NCBI GenBank assembly: GCA_029876055.1
Contig: CM056874.1
Span: 310,001 to 374,000 of the forward strand
Direction: 5' to 3'
Length of the DNA: 64,000 nt
Origin: Madurella fahalii
Lineage: Eukaryota > Ascomycota > Sordariomycetes > Sordariales
Part shown: piece after piece, positions 11,961-21,372 of the stretch
Position numbering within the stretch: the first letter of the stretch is position 1
Layout: the number at the start of each line of letters is the position of its first letter
The notes under the pieces: model-generated
What the model saw: only the letters and a program-made list of their open reading frames with translations
Databases searched by the model: none
Told to the model about the DNA's origin: nothing
Position numbers and translations under genes: made by a program

Positions 11961-12367
11961 CTGTCCAGCGGACTGGACTAGGTAGGGCATGAGTGCATTG
12001 TTGGGCTGTATGATACCACGGATCGTGTGCACTGGGATTGCTACTTAGCTATGAATACCCCTTAGCATTGGTTGGAATTGGTCGTCGGGGGTGAGGTTGC
12101 CTATCTCGGAATCTAAATCTAGTACATCTTAGTCAATGAGTCGCAGGTCGTGCGCGCTTGTCGTAGTCTGGTGAATGAGTAGGGTTGAGATCCCGAAATC
12201 CAAGCTACGGCGCCTCCCTCCCATCCCCATCTTCGCCCTTTCATTTTAACACTTCAGCCGCTAATGCTCATCTCATTTCACACAAGTAGTTAACTAACCG
12301 CCGACCTCCTGCTTCCTTTTCCCCTGCAACAAGCTGACCCCTAACCCTTTAATTCAACCCACACTCT
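11961..12367. other. Intergenic between convergent genes
   Basis: 3' flanks of Prp24 (plus) and the small gene at 12368-12765 (minus). No ORF or RNA gene seen. Confidence 0.6.
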
Positions 12368-12765
12368 TTAGATCTCGTCCCTAAGATGCGCAGAGGACCC
12401 GCGCCTCCCTGCGCCTTGCGGGTCTGCCAGGAACTCGAGCAGCACCATCTGCATGTCCTCGGAGGCGGTGTCGTAGTCGCCCGTCGAGGCGAAGAGCAAC
12501 TCGAAGTTCGCCGTGGAGTCGTCCGCCCCGTCGCGGGCGGCGGGGATGCTTGCCGGGAAGAGACGTCTGTGGGGGACGTGTGCGTCTAGTCGGTAGAGAT
12601 AATATTTTGGTCCGGGTTAGTGTAATTATCCCGTTTCTTTCGCTTTGCTCTCTACGTACGTATCTCGGCGCCTGCGGCGTCGGCGCCGGCACATTGGCCT
12701 ACCCCGAGGTTGGTGGTTATTGGGGTTGGGGAGGCGCCGTTGCCCACTTGGGTGGTGATGCACAT
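12368..12765 (-). CDS. Small orphan protein, 107 aa, 2 exons
   Basis: Exons are 12765-12660 and 12585-12368. The ATG sits in an ideal fungal context (CCAAAATG) after a long C/A-rich leader. Exon 1 (35 codons + 1 nt) begins MCITTQVGNGASPTP. The intron (74 nt) has a GTACGT donor, a CACTAAC branch point and a CTAG acceptor. Exon 2 is strongly protein-like, including NFELLFASTGDYDTASEDM and MVLLEFLADPQG, before a TAA. A second acceptor 19 nt downstream (CCACAG) would break the frame, which supports the chosen one. No signal peptide or known domain; the C-terminal half is acidic with an amphipathic stretch. I do not recognise the family. The reading rests on Kozak, splice signals and codon choice. 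Confidence 0.6.
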
Positions 12766-13471
12766 TTTGGGGAGGGTGGGTTTGATATGGTTTATGATGA
12801 GGGTTTGGTTGTTGGTTCTTGGATGCGTTGGGAGTGTTGGGACGGTGGTCTGGCGGGGCGTTCTTTGTTAACTTAATTATCGTGTGAGGGGCGGTTTGGG
12901 TGGCGTGGGGTGACGCCATGAAGTCGGCGGCGCTTTGACTTGGCTGGAGAGATCCATCTCCAATCTTCGAGTTCCTTCCGGTGGTGGTTATTGGGTGGGC
13001 ATGAGCCCGGTCTTTGACGATCGGAGCGAAGCTCCGTCATCTGCCGTGAGCGTGTGGGGAACACCCTTGCTACCACCTGTCCAAGATTACATTCTGTGTA
13101 ACGGTTGACGAGGGAAACCAGAGTGAAGCCTCTACGATCCAATCTAGAAAATGTTCAGTACCGCCTGGCGAGCTATGAAATGGTATGAAAGCACCGAACC
13201 TATGTAGAGTTCATTTCATTGTGAAGACACCAATTCAAAGCTGTCCCGTCTATACATAACAGATTGTCCCCTTGCCAACACAAGCACCCTTTCTCCTATT
13301 TCTAGTCGGGGGAGGGGGGGCGTGGAATAGATGCTGGTTGAGACGGTGGAAATGGGGCCGCTGTGTCGGCGAGAGAGGGAAGTATGTGGAAATGATGGGG
13401 TGGGAATCTGACATAAGGACTACCACCATCATCATATTTCGGGGTTCAGCGTTTAGTTCCCCCCTAAAGAG
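12766..13471. other. Intergenic, leader of the 107-aa gene
   Basis: The first 150 bases read on the minus strand as an A/C-rich 5' leader. The rest has no convincing coding signal. Confidence 0.5.
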
Positions 13472-14374
13472 TTACGCCTTTCTCACAATGACCTCTCCGT
13501 TCATGAGACCCAACGTAGCATCGCCCGTCACAATCCACTCTTCCCACCCCTTCACCATCCAGTCTAAGTCGCCCTCAGTAACAATCCCCAGATCAAGCGC
13601 TTTGCTACGTAGCGGCCCGTCTAGCAGCCGCTGTATCATCGCTTCACCTACAACGAAGTCAGCGCCATAATAGTCACCAACATCAGTCGATCTAGACAGC
13701 TGTCACTCACCCCACGCCCTCCGGTCTTCCGGCTTGCTGTAACACCACGCGCCAAAGCTCGCCTCGACATCCTCCCTCTCCACCCCAGCCTTTATCACCC
13801 ACGACACCAACTCCCTCCCGGCCTTTGCGTGCCCGCCGTTCGCCAGCTGCACGCTGACCATGACCTCATGGAACCTCAGCAGCGCCGGAATCTCGGGCCA
13901 CAGGCACCACGTGAGCATGTCCGCCTCCCGCAGCGCCACGATGCCGCCGCGCTTCGTCACGCGGAGCATCTCGCGCACTGCGTCGACCGGCGCGCCGAGG
14001 TGCGTCAGGACCTGGTGGGCGTGGGCGACGTTGAAGGCGGCGTCGGCAAAGGGCAGGGCGTAGGCGCTGGCGGGCTGGAAGGCGATGTTGGACACGCCCT
14101 GGGACTCGGCATGGGCCTGGGCGCGCGCGAGGATGTCGGCGGATATGTCGGTTGCGGTGAGGCGGCCCGAGGGGAGGTACTTTGCCAGGGAGGCAGTGAT
14201 GGTGCCCGAGCCGGCGCCGACGTCGAGGAATTGGAGGCTGGGGTTCTCGTGGACGGCACGTTGTAGGTGCGGGAGGAGGTAGGCGGCGCTGTTTTCGGCG
14301 GTGCGCCATTCGTGGTGCTTTACTTGGGAAGGGGCGTGCCCCGGGGCGTAGGGGGTATGCCGGGGTTCCGTCAT
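13472..14374 (-). CDS. Class I SAM-dependent methyltransferase (UbiE-like), 2 exons
   Basis: Exons are 14374-13711 and 13647-13472; 279 aa. The intron (63 nt, GTGAGT...TTGTAG) joins the codon for Gly in RRAWGEAMIQ and continues the family C-terminus to IVRKA-stop. An in-frame ATG at 14470 exists, but the ATG at 14374 has the better context (CAAAATG) and the family's usual start (TEPRHTPYAPGHAP). Motif I is LDVGAGSGT (50-58). An acidic motif follows (ATDIS), then motif post-I with ALPFADAAFN and the motif III region VTKRGGIVALRE. It resembles the fungal methyltransferases of the UbiE/COQ5 type often found as stand-alone genes. The substrate cannot be told from sequence. Cytosolic, no targeting signal. 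Confidence 0.88.
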
Positions 14375-14802
14375 TTTGATTTTGGGTGTTTCTTGTCCGG
14401 GATTGTATCGGAGCTGGGTGCTGGGGGAAGAATATATGCCAAGACGTTGGGAACTCCTATGAAAATTCAACTACTGGACACGCCGTGTTCGCGTGAATAA
14501 ACGAAATCAGTGGTTGAACTAAATAAGTGACGTAATATGGGTAGGGTAGTAGCTCTGTCGAAGTCAGGGGTTTAGGGGCAGGCTGAAACGGGCTATTCAT
14601 CGTCAAGTCGGCAACTCCGCTAGTGAGTCCAATCTAATGCAAAACAATTTCGATAGTTAAAGCCAGCAGTGGCAGAACTCCAGGATAATTCAAAATAGAG
14701 ATGCTCGGGAAGTGCGTGGTGGAGTTGGCGCCACCAATGGCCATCTAAGGCGCGCTGTCCGGCTCTGGCTCCTACACGCGACAAACACAGAATCCGACTC
14801 CG
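14375..14802. other. Intergenic, methyltransferase promoter and tRNA upstream region
   Basis: No ORF or repeat of note. Confidence 0.6.
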
Positions 14803-14923
14803 GGCTCAATGGTCTAGTGGTATGATTCGCGCTTCGGGTCTTGGGATAATATTCCTTCCCCTCGGCTTGACAACAAGCCAGACAAGATGTGCGAGGTCTC
14901 GGGTTCGATCCCCGATTGAGCCC
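14803..14923 (+). tRNA. tRNA-Pro (CGG) with a 49-nt intron
   Basis: Acceptor stem GGCTCAA/TTGAGCC with discriminator C at 14923. The anticodon loop TTCGGGT has CGG at 14835-14837, and the anticodon stem CGCGC pairs with GTGCG. The T-arm is TCGGG-TTCGATC-CCCGA. The intron is inferred as 14839-14887, one base 3' of the anticodon, leaving a 72-nt mature tRNA (14803-14838 plus 14888-14923). The G37 after CGG and the TAGTGGTATGAT D-arm match eukaryotic tRNA-Pro. Confidence 0.95.
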
Positions 14924-15917
14924 TATTCTTTTGCCTCGGGTGATCGTTTTTGTGATTGTTGGCTTTTACGATTTAACTTTGAAGATGAGACAGCTCAAGC
15001 TCACGTACATGTGGCTAAATGGCGCTTCACTAAGTGAAATGGCCTCCTCGGCCATCCTCTTGCTCTTGTTCCTTTAAATTACATCCTCGGCTTCAACCGC
15101 CGCTCAGGAACGAGCCTTGGACCTTAACCCTCTGCGTCTATGTCTTACCGGGCATCGATGGCACCTCTTGACACCCAGCCCGTGTCTCGCTGCGGCTGTA
15201 GGCTAAGCAGAATAGTCAAGAGACTTTCTTCCTGTTCGACCGCGCGCACCGACCGGCCGGCCGGCTAAGATACCTATTCGATGCCCCCTTGAGGGTTTGG
15301 GACTCGACATGCAGCTGAGTGAGGCCCGAGGCGCGAACTCTAGGTGTCATTTAGCAGGCCAACCGCAGGAATATTGACTATAAAACGACCTACTGCCACT
15401 ATCACATGGCACATCGAGGAGGTGCTGTGACCAAGTGCTGGTGCCGGCCAACGACGAGCACGGCTGGAGCATTTTCACGACTAGCCATGGCCATGGTACT
15501 CTTACACTCGGAAGGTTTTGGGAAATTGATGGCAAAGATAGTAAACTCGACGATGGGGTTTTGGGACCAACGTTATGTCCCGAGAAATTTCAACGCTCTT
15601 GGTTGTAACGAAACGCTTGTTTTCATGAGTGCGCTTCTCGTTGGATCTTCTCGCTAGAACTCGGGCGGCGACGCGTTTTTGGATCATGCGCGCCACGACC
15701 GTCATGACGGATGATCGGCATGGTTAATGCGCGCTGTGCCCCATTGGGCCGGAACATTTCTTTGTGAGGGGGAAAGAAGAAACAAAAAAGAAAAAAGAAA
15801 AAAAAAGATTGGAAAAAGAAACCTTGAGCTTCTCGCGACGGTGGCCTGTAGAGCTCCCAGCTGGCGCCGGAGAGGAGCAAAACGGACTGGAGCTAGCATT
15901 TATTGAATTCTTCGTGT
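14924..15917. other. Intergenic
   Basis: No gene seen. An A-rich tract at about 15776-15809 lies upstream of the bHLH gene. Confidence 0.55.
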
Positions 15918-16769
15918 ATGCCTGAACGAGCCCGAGCCCACGCTCGCCTTTGCCCACATAGACAGATCATGGCTCTCCTGGAGCATGCATCGGCGACGGG
16001 GGGGGACTGGGCAGCTTTGCTCTATCCTTCTTCCCAACCACCGAACAACGACGGGCTCTCGTCAGCAAACCAGCAGTCACCCGAGACAGCCGACAGGCGG
16101 GCCGAGAATGCCTCCGTGCAGCCTTCTCCACGTGATGCCGTCTCAGCCAACACAGGGGTGACGGCCAATCACTCGATGGCGGTCTGGGCTTCCTCCCCGC
16201 AAACTCGGACATTGGGGGAGAGCTTGGACGCCATGGCCGTCCAGCGAACGACAATTGCACCGTCCGCGGCGGGATCAGTACCTCTGATGCCTCTTCCGCC
16301 CGTCGAGTCGGGACGGGAGCGCGGCTGGGCGAAAGTGAGGGTCATTCAGATCCATCCGGCAGCGACCGGTAGCGCGACCGGTAGCGCGTCCGGGAGTAGC
16401 ACCCGAAAGACCAAAAAGGCTTCCAAGAAGTGCCTTGGCGACAACAATCACCGCACCCTGGACGAGTATCAAGAAATTGTACGTCAGCGGCACAACCGCG
16501 TCGGAAAGAAGTATCGAGACAAGATGAACGGCGAGTTCGGACAATTGCTGGCCGCGCTTCACATCGACGACGTTGGCGACGACGACGAGCCTCACGACAG
16601 CGACGGTGACGACAAGGCTGCGGCGGCGCGCGTCAACGGCCGCTCGCTCAACAAGGCCAAGGTGCTCGACATGGCGCGCGAGTACGTCGGGGCCCTGCTG
16701 GAGAAGCGCGGGGCTTTGTCGATCGAGAGGGAGAGGTTGCGCAGGCAGCTTCGACTTCGCCGGGCCTGA
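15918..16769 (+). CDS. bHLH transcription factor
   Basis: A 283-codon frame from the ATG at 15918; a second candidate start is the ATG at 15969 (MALLEHASATGG). The N-terminal 170 residues are disordered (Ser, Pro, Ala). The bHLH lies at about 186-270: basic region RQRHNRVGKKYRDKMN, helix 1 GEFGQLLAAL, an unusually long acidic loop (HIDDVGDDDEPHDSDGDDK), then helix 2 LNKAKVLDMAREYV and a leucine/arginine-rich tail. His and Arg at the E-box-reading positions and the loop length are typical of fungal bHLH regulators. It should act as a dimer in the nucleus. Target genes cannot be inferred. The frame is open further upstream only through a TTG, and an upstream exon cannot be excluded. Confidence 0.8.
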   Translation: MPERARAHARLCPHRQIMALLEHASATGGDWAALLYPSSQPPNNDGLSSANQQSPETADRRAENASVQPSPRDAVSANTGVTANHSMAVWASSPQTRTLGESLDAMAVQRTTIAPSAAGSVPLMPLPPVESGRERGWAKVRVIQIHPAATGSATGSASGSSTRKTKKASKKCLGDNNHRTLDEYQEIVRQRHNRVGKKYRDKMNGEFGQLLAALHIDDVGDDDEPHDSDGDDKAAAARVNGRSLNKAKVLDMAREYVGALLEKRGALSIERERLRRQLRLRRA

Positions 16770-17755
16770 CCGGGGTTTGCTTGGGAGCGGGGCCGACAAA
16801 ATCCTCCGCAGCGCGTATCGAACAAGGGTTAAGAAAAAGCGGAGTGGTCTTTCTTTGGAAACAATACTGGATGGCTATTGTGATAGCTCGCATTCGCCTG
16901 GAGAGTCGTGTGTTGTTGGTTTCTAATACCAAGCCCATAATTGGGCTTTCTCCCGCTTCTTGTGTCGAGATGCGGCCAAGTTGTCTTGGCTAGTTCCTAT
17001 CCCTTGGGGGAAACTTGAAGTTGCTAGGAGCCCACCAATCGCCGGCGCTCTGGAGCGGCCACTACCTGCTTAGTTAGGTAGTTCTGTGCCATCAGTTGTG
17101 CTGTATGTCGAATCCCTGATCATACTACACAATACTACAGCCGGATTGTGTGTCTCATGGAATGCATGTATAACGCGGTACCACCACACTATTGTCTTCT
17201 CTTGACCTTATTTAGCGAGTAGGATCCGTTCTGTTGACGAGAATGCTCCCACATCCCGCCCTAGTGGTAACACAGCCTCGCCTTTTCTCCTCTCTCCGGG
17301 CGTGGTGGCCGTCGCCCCGGCAGGACTGGGCTTGCAGCCGTGTCCCGGGGGGAGCGCGGGGGGGTGGGTGCGGGCCGGACAGGGTGGTCAGTCAGGGGCC
17401 AAGGCCAGGGGTTCCGCGGCGTTATCGTGACATCGCGCCGTAAACCACGCGCTGCACCTGCTTGTGCCGCGTTGCTGCAGCCCGACCTCCTTCGGTCTGG
17501 TTCGCTACCAGCCGGCCCCGTGGCATGCTGACTGCAGAGAACGAAGTAGGTGTGCTACTCTGAACTGTGTCAGAGAGGGTGTACGGCGCGACGCGGGTCA
17601 GATTCTAGCGAAAAGGAAATTCAGGGTCCAGGGTAGCGGGAACGTAGTTGGCGCCTCTGGAAGGTGTAATAAATGGAGTGTCGACCGCCGACTCGATGTC
17701 CCGTCATCATGGCCATTAGACAGCCAGATCTAGCCTCTCCGCCCATATCGCCAAG
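16770..17755. other. Intergenic upstream of the tyrosinase gene
   Basis: No gene recognised; presumably holds the tyrosinase promoter. Confidence 0.55.
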
Positions 17756-19049
17756 ATGAAGGTCTCATCTCTTTTCCTTGGGCTCCTCCCCCTAGCTGGC
17801 CTCACCACGGCTGCACCCAACGGCGGTGGTAGAGGTGGCAAAGACCCCGAGGTTGTCGCCGCCCGAAGGATCAACACACTGCAGAAGGAGTATCAAAAGT
17901 ACGTCCGCCAGACCATCAAGCATCGCACGACGGGCTGCACCGGGAACAACATCCTCAAGCGCAAGGAATGGTATGTGTCCCCGCGCGCCCCTTTGTCTCT
18001 TCCTTGGTCAGTAAGGCAGTAACCAACAAATACCAGGAGTGCCCTCTCCAAAACTGAGCGTGCCTCGTACATCGCGGCAGTGCATTGCCTCGCCAACGCC
18101 GCGGGATCCACGCCCGTCTCCGAGATCCCAGGCGCGCGCACCCGCTACGACGACTTCGTCGGCGCCCACATCCAGCAGACAACCTTTGTCCACGCCTCCG
18201 GCCTGTTCCTGGGCTTCCACCGGTACTACGTGCACCTGTACGAGAAGGCCCTGCGCGAGGAGTGCGGTTACACGGGCGCCCAGCCCTACTGGGACTGGAC
18301 GCTCAGCTACAATGACCCGCGCCTGCATCCCGTCTTTGACGGCTCCGACACGTCCATGGGTAGCAATGGCATCTACGACCCCAATAGACCGGCCACGAAC
18401 ATTACCCTTCCCGGCGGCATCTCCTTCTCGTTCCCACCGGCCACAGGGGGCGGATGCATCAAATCGGGTCCATTCACGGCCGACAAGTACGAGATCCGAC
18501 TAGGCCCGGTCGGCTACTCCCCGCAGGGCCCGCAGGGTGGGCTGGGGTATAATCCGCGCTGCCTGACGAGGGATCTGAGCCTGGAGCAGGCGGCGCACTG
18601 CAGGCCGACGAATGTGACTGCGCTGCTGGATGGATGCCAGGATCTGGGGTGCTTGAATGTCCAGTTCGATAGTGCATCCGGTGGTGTCCACAACACCGGC
18701 CATTTCCAGCTGGGCGGCATCGAATTTGATGTATTTGCGAGCCCGAGCGATCCCATGTTTTGGTTGCACCATGCGCAGGTGGATCGGATCTGGACGATTT
18801 GGCAGAGCATGGATCCCAAAGCGAGGATTAACCAGGTTTGGGGGACAGGGACGGCAGCGAATAGTAGGTTTTCCAAGGCATGCGTCCGGGGGGAAGAACT
18901 CTGATGTGCTGACTTTGGTTTTTGCAGTTCCTCCCAGCGACCCCGTCACGCTGGACTCGACCATCACTTTCGGTGTCATCCACCCACCCATCACAGTGGG
19001 CGACGTTGTCTCTAGTATTGACGGGGATATGTGTTACATGTATGAGTGA
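17756..19049 (+). CDS. Secreted short tyrosinase / catechol oxidase-like copper enzyme, 3 exons
   Basis: Exons are 17756-17970, 18037-18863 and 18928-19049; 387 aa. Introns of 66 nt (GTATGT...CCAG) and 64 nt (GTAGGT, CTGAC branch, TTGCAG) keep the frame. The signal peptide is residues 1 to about 19. The CuA site has His116 (VGAHIQQ), His124 (FVHASG) and His133 (GFHRYYVHLYEKAL), followed by the family signature GAQPYWDWT. The CuB site has His290/His294 (VHNTGH) and the DPMFWLHH pair at 316-317 with the downstream Asp. It lacks the long C-terminal lid of intracellular tyrosinases and ends CYMYE, as in the short secreted fungal catechol oxidases and in the tyrosinases (UstQ/PhomQ type) of dikaritin loci. 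The expected reaction is o-oxidation of phenols or of peptide tyrosine. It converges with the methyltransferase at 19256-20220. Confidence 0.92.
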
Positions 19050-19255
19050 CCGCGGTTCACACGCGCGGTTTTACTCCTTTCTTGGCCACTGAAGAGAGCA
19101 GACAGCGATATATAACATAATAATCTCGAAAGCAAACGTGTGTTGCTTGCAACAACACCTCTATGTCGGCTTGTAGCTCTACCAACCTCGAACGTCTCGC
19201 TCCATCCGTCCTTGGACCGCATTCAGGCTATCCCAAAAGCCCGGTACTCCCGTCT

Positions 19256-20220
19256 CTAAAGCAGTCGCATGCGAAACGCAAGAATCGCCGGCAGCTGCGT
19301 GTAATTGCTGCTCGACTCAATCCTTGCCTCGGCGTCCTCCTCAGTAAACGCCAGCTCTTCCATGGCGTCCATAACTAGCCCGGAGCGGAAGAAGGTGGTG
19401 AACAGCTCATGCATGGGCCGATGGTAGTAAACCTGTATCCCGTTACTCTCGGACGCTTTATGAATCTACTGTGGGATTCCTGAGACACGTACCTGCTTCA
19501 CCGGCTGCCCCGCCACCGCAATGCCCATGGCAGGCGGCACATACATGTAGTCCTTGATGATCTTGGTGCGCACTACTTCGAGCTCGCCCGTAACGGGGTT
19601 GGGCTGCAGCTCAACGTTGCGCGATGCGCCCGAGGTGAAGAAGACGGGGTGTAGGAGCGTGGCAACGAAGCTGGGGCGTCGTTACTTAAGACCTGCAGCG
19701 CGTCGGCTCAGAGGCTCAGAGCGACTTACACCCCATCCTTGGCCAACAGCCCCGGCAGGGCCTTCGCGAGCGGCTCCAGTGTCGGAACGTCCATAATCGC
19801 CATGTTCATCAATACCACATCATACTTGTCCTCGGGGCCGCCCACCAGGCCCTGCAAGTCCCGCTCGCTGGTCACGTCGGCAACCCGGAACTCTGCCCTT
19901 CCCCCGTTCTCCACAAGCGTCCCATCTGCCTGGGCGTAGCTCCTCGCGATCTGGACCATCTCCTCGCACCCGTCCGTCGCCAGAACATGCACTGCGCCGT
20001 TCTGCATAAGCCATCTCGCGCACAGGCCATTGCCAGTCGCGAGATCAAGGACTCTACATCCGGGCTTGCTGAGGTGGGCGGAGAGGAGGCGCGTGAGGGA
20101 GGGCTCCTGCAGACGGTGCCAGTACTTGTTCCCTGTTTTGCTAATGGTTGCGTCCCAATAGCTGGCGATGGCTTGCCATGACGCGAGGCTTTGCGCGGAC
20201 AGGGACTCTTGGGTGGACAT
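19256..20220 (-). CDS. SAM-dependent methyltransferase, 3 exons
   Basis: Exons are 20220-19730, 19670-19493 and 19432-19256; 281 aa. Introns of 59 nt (GTAAGT...CCCAG) and 60 nt (GTACGT...TACAG) keep the frame. After a start MSTQESLSAQ and an aromatic segment (SYWDATISKTGNKYWHR), motif I is VLDLATGNG (57-65). An acidic motif follows (LATDG), then a DVVLMNMAIMDVP strand. Exon 3 supplies YYHRPMHELF and the family ending LPAILAFRMRL. It belongs to the broad fungal class I small-molecule methyltransferases found both stand-alone and in secondary-metabolite loci. Substrate unknown. It lies tail to tail with the tyrosinase, 206 bp apart. Confidence 0.88.
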
Positions 20221-20688
20221 ATTGGGGCTGGGCGTGTTTGTGGGATGGAAGTTGGTGGTTGGGGGAGAACGTAGAAGACGAGAAGTTGAAGCTGGGAATA
20301 ATTATTAAAATGATGGTGCCAGCCACTGACTTACCTAAGGTACTACATTGACGCCGAGTGACTCACGCCGGCGGTACTGTACCTTAGGTATGCAGGTTTA
20401 ATCGATACCTGACTTAGCGAGTAAGGTGTCTTCAACCGGATTGGTGGCTAGCTGCTCAACTACTGCAGTTCACCCGAAACAAGATGTACGTCAAGCCGTC
20501 GAATGACAAACTGGGAGATATTGGATACCCGAGAAGGCTTCATCCGTTCGGTTCTCAACAAACCAGAGCCAGCATCATGCGATGTGCAGTCTATGAGAAT
20601 TCTCGGTTTCACAAGGTACTCCCTCCTTAGAGCTAATAGCGAACCACCCTTCACCACCACTACCTTTCCCCGTACCACGTACGCCCGC
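20221..20688. other. Intergenic, with TACCTAAGGTA-type motifs
   Basis: No gene. Contains TTACCTAAGGTAC at 20331-20343 and GTACCTTAGGTA at 20379-20390, members of the dispersed motif described in the findings. Confidence 0.6.
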
Positions 20689-21372
20689 CTACGGCTTCAC
20701 AATCCTCCATTGCACACGCAGCGCCGGCTGTCCCTGCCCCTCGCTCCGACAAATCACCGGACTCCAAGCCCCAACCCTCCCGTCCTGCGCAACGCCCTCC
20801 GAGGCATGCCTCCTTAGGTAATACCCCAGATCGTTCGTGCCGAACCTAAAACCTCGGTCTGCCGCCGGGTGAGACTCGCGACTCAGGCGCACGTCGAGCG
20901 CGCAGCTCCCCTGCTGCGCCAGGCGCACCCAGCGCTCCGGCGCCGCCGCCATCTCCCCGGCCGCGACGCTCCAGTACCCCAGCACCGACGTCTGCCCGCC
21001 GCTGCCGGAGGGCCACCTGCTCGCCAGCGCCTGGCAGTCGGCCGCCAGCGGCTGGTCCGGCCCGTACGAGTAGTCCGGGTCCGCCTCGCTGCAGTAGGTC
21101 GCGTCGAAGAGGATCGAGACGGACGTGTAGGCGGCGCGCTTCCCGCGGACCTTGCCGCCCGCGGCGCCCCCGGAGCCGTGCAGGCGGGAGGGCGACTTCC
21201 AGCGGTGCCGGGTGGCCGGGTTGATTTCCGGGTCGAGGCGGGCGACGGGGCCGCCGTTGTCTGCTGCCGCGAGGGAGGCGGCGGGCGCTGCGAGGGCCGT
21301 GGTCGCGGCGACGGCGAGGACGGCGAGGACGGCTACGGCTCGGACCACGAGCGAGTGCGTGAGCGACGGCAT
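20689..21372 (-). CDS. Secreted Hce2/Ecp2-type effector-like protein
   Basis: Single exon, 227 aa from the ATG at 21372; the longer frame upstream lacks a signal peptide at its start. Residues 1 to about 29 are a strong signal peptide (VVRAVAVLAVLAVAATTALA). A propeptide ends in a Kex2 site (VRGKR, 75-79). The mature domain has four cysteines (TYCSEAD, ADCQALA, GSCALDV, VICRSEG), a GYW strand and the ending VQWRIV. The layout GSCALDVRL ... FRFGTNDLGYYLRRHA ... GRVGAWSPVICR matches the Hce2 (homologue of Cladosporium Ecp2) domain. Such proteins are small secreted fungal proteins, some acting in plant necrosis or competition. Here the role is not known. About 3.6 kb of gene-free DNA separates it from the Kex2-repeat protein. 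Confidence 0.78.
   Translation of the reverse strand: MPSLTHSLVVRAVAVLAVLAVAATTALAAPAASLAAADNGGPVARLDPEINPATRHRWKSPSRLHGSGGAAGGKVRGKRAAYTSVSILFDATYCSEADPDYSYGPDQPLAADCQALASRWPSGSGGQTSVLGYWSVAAGEMAAAPERWVRLAQQGSCALDVRLSRESHPAADRGFRFGTNDLGYYLRRHASEGVAQDGRVGAWSPVICRSEGQGQPALRVQWRIVKP

Noticed and set aside
11016..12032. 338-codon minus frame opposite the Prp24 3' half
   Set aside because: A shadow of the RRM-coding strand, without any domain.
12386..12876. Plus-strand frames of 67 and 108 codons at 12386-12876
   Set aside because: Shadows of the minus-strand small gene and its leader.
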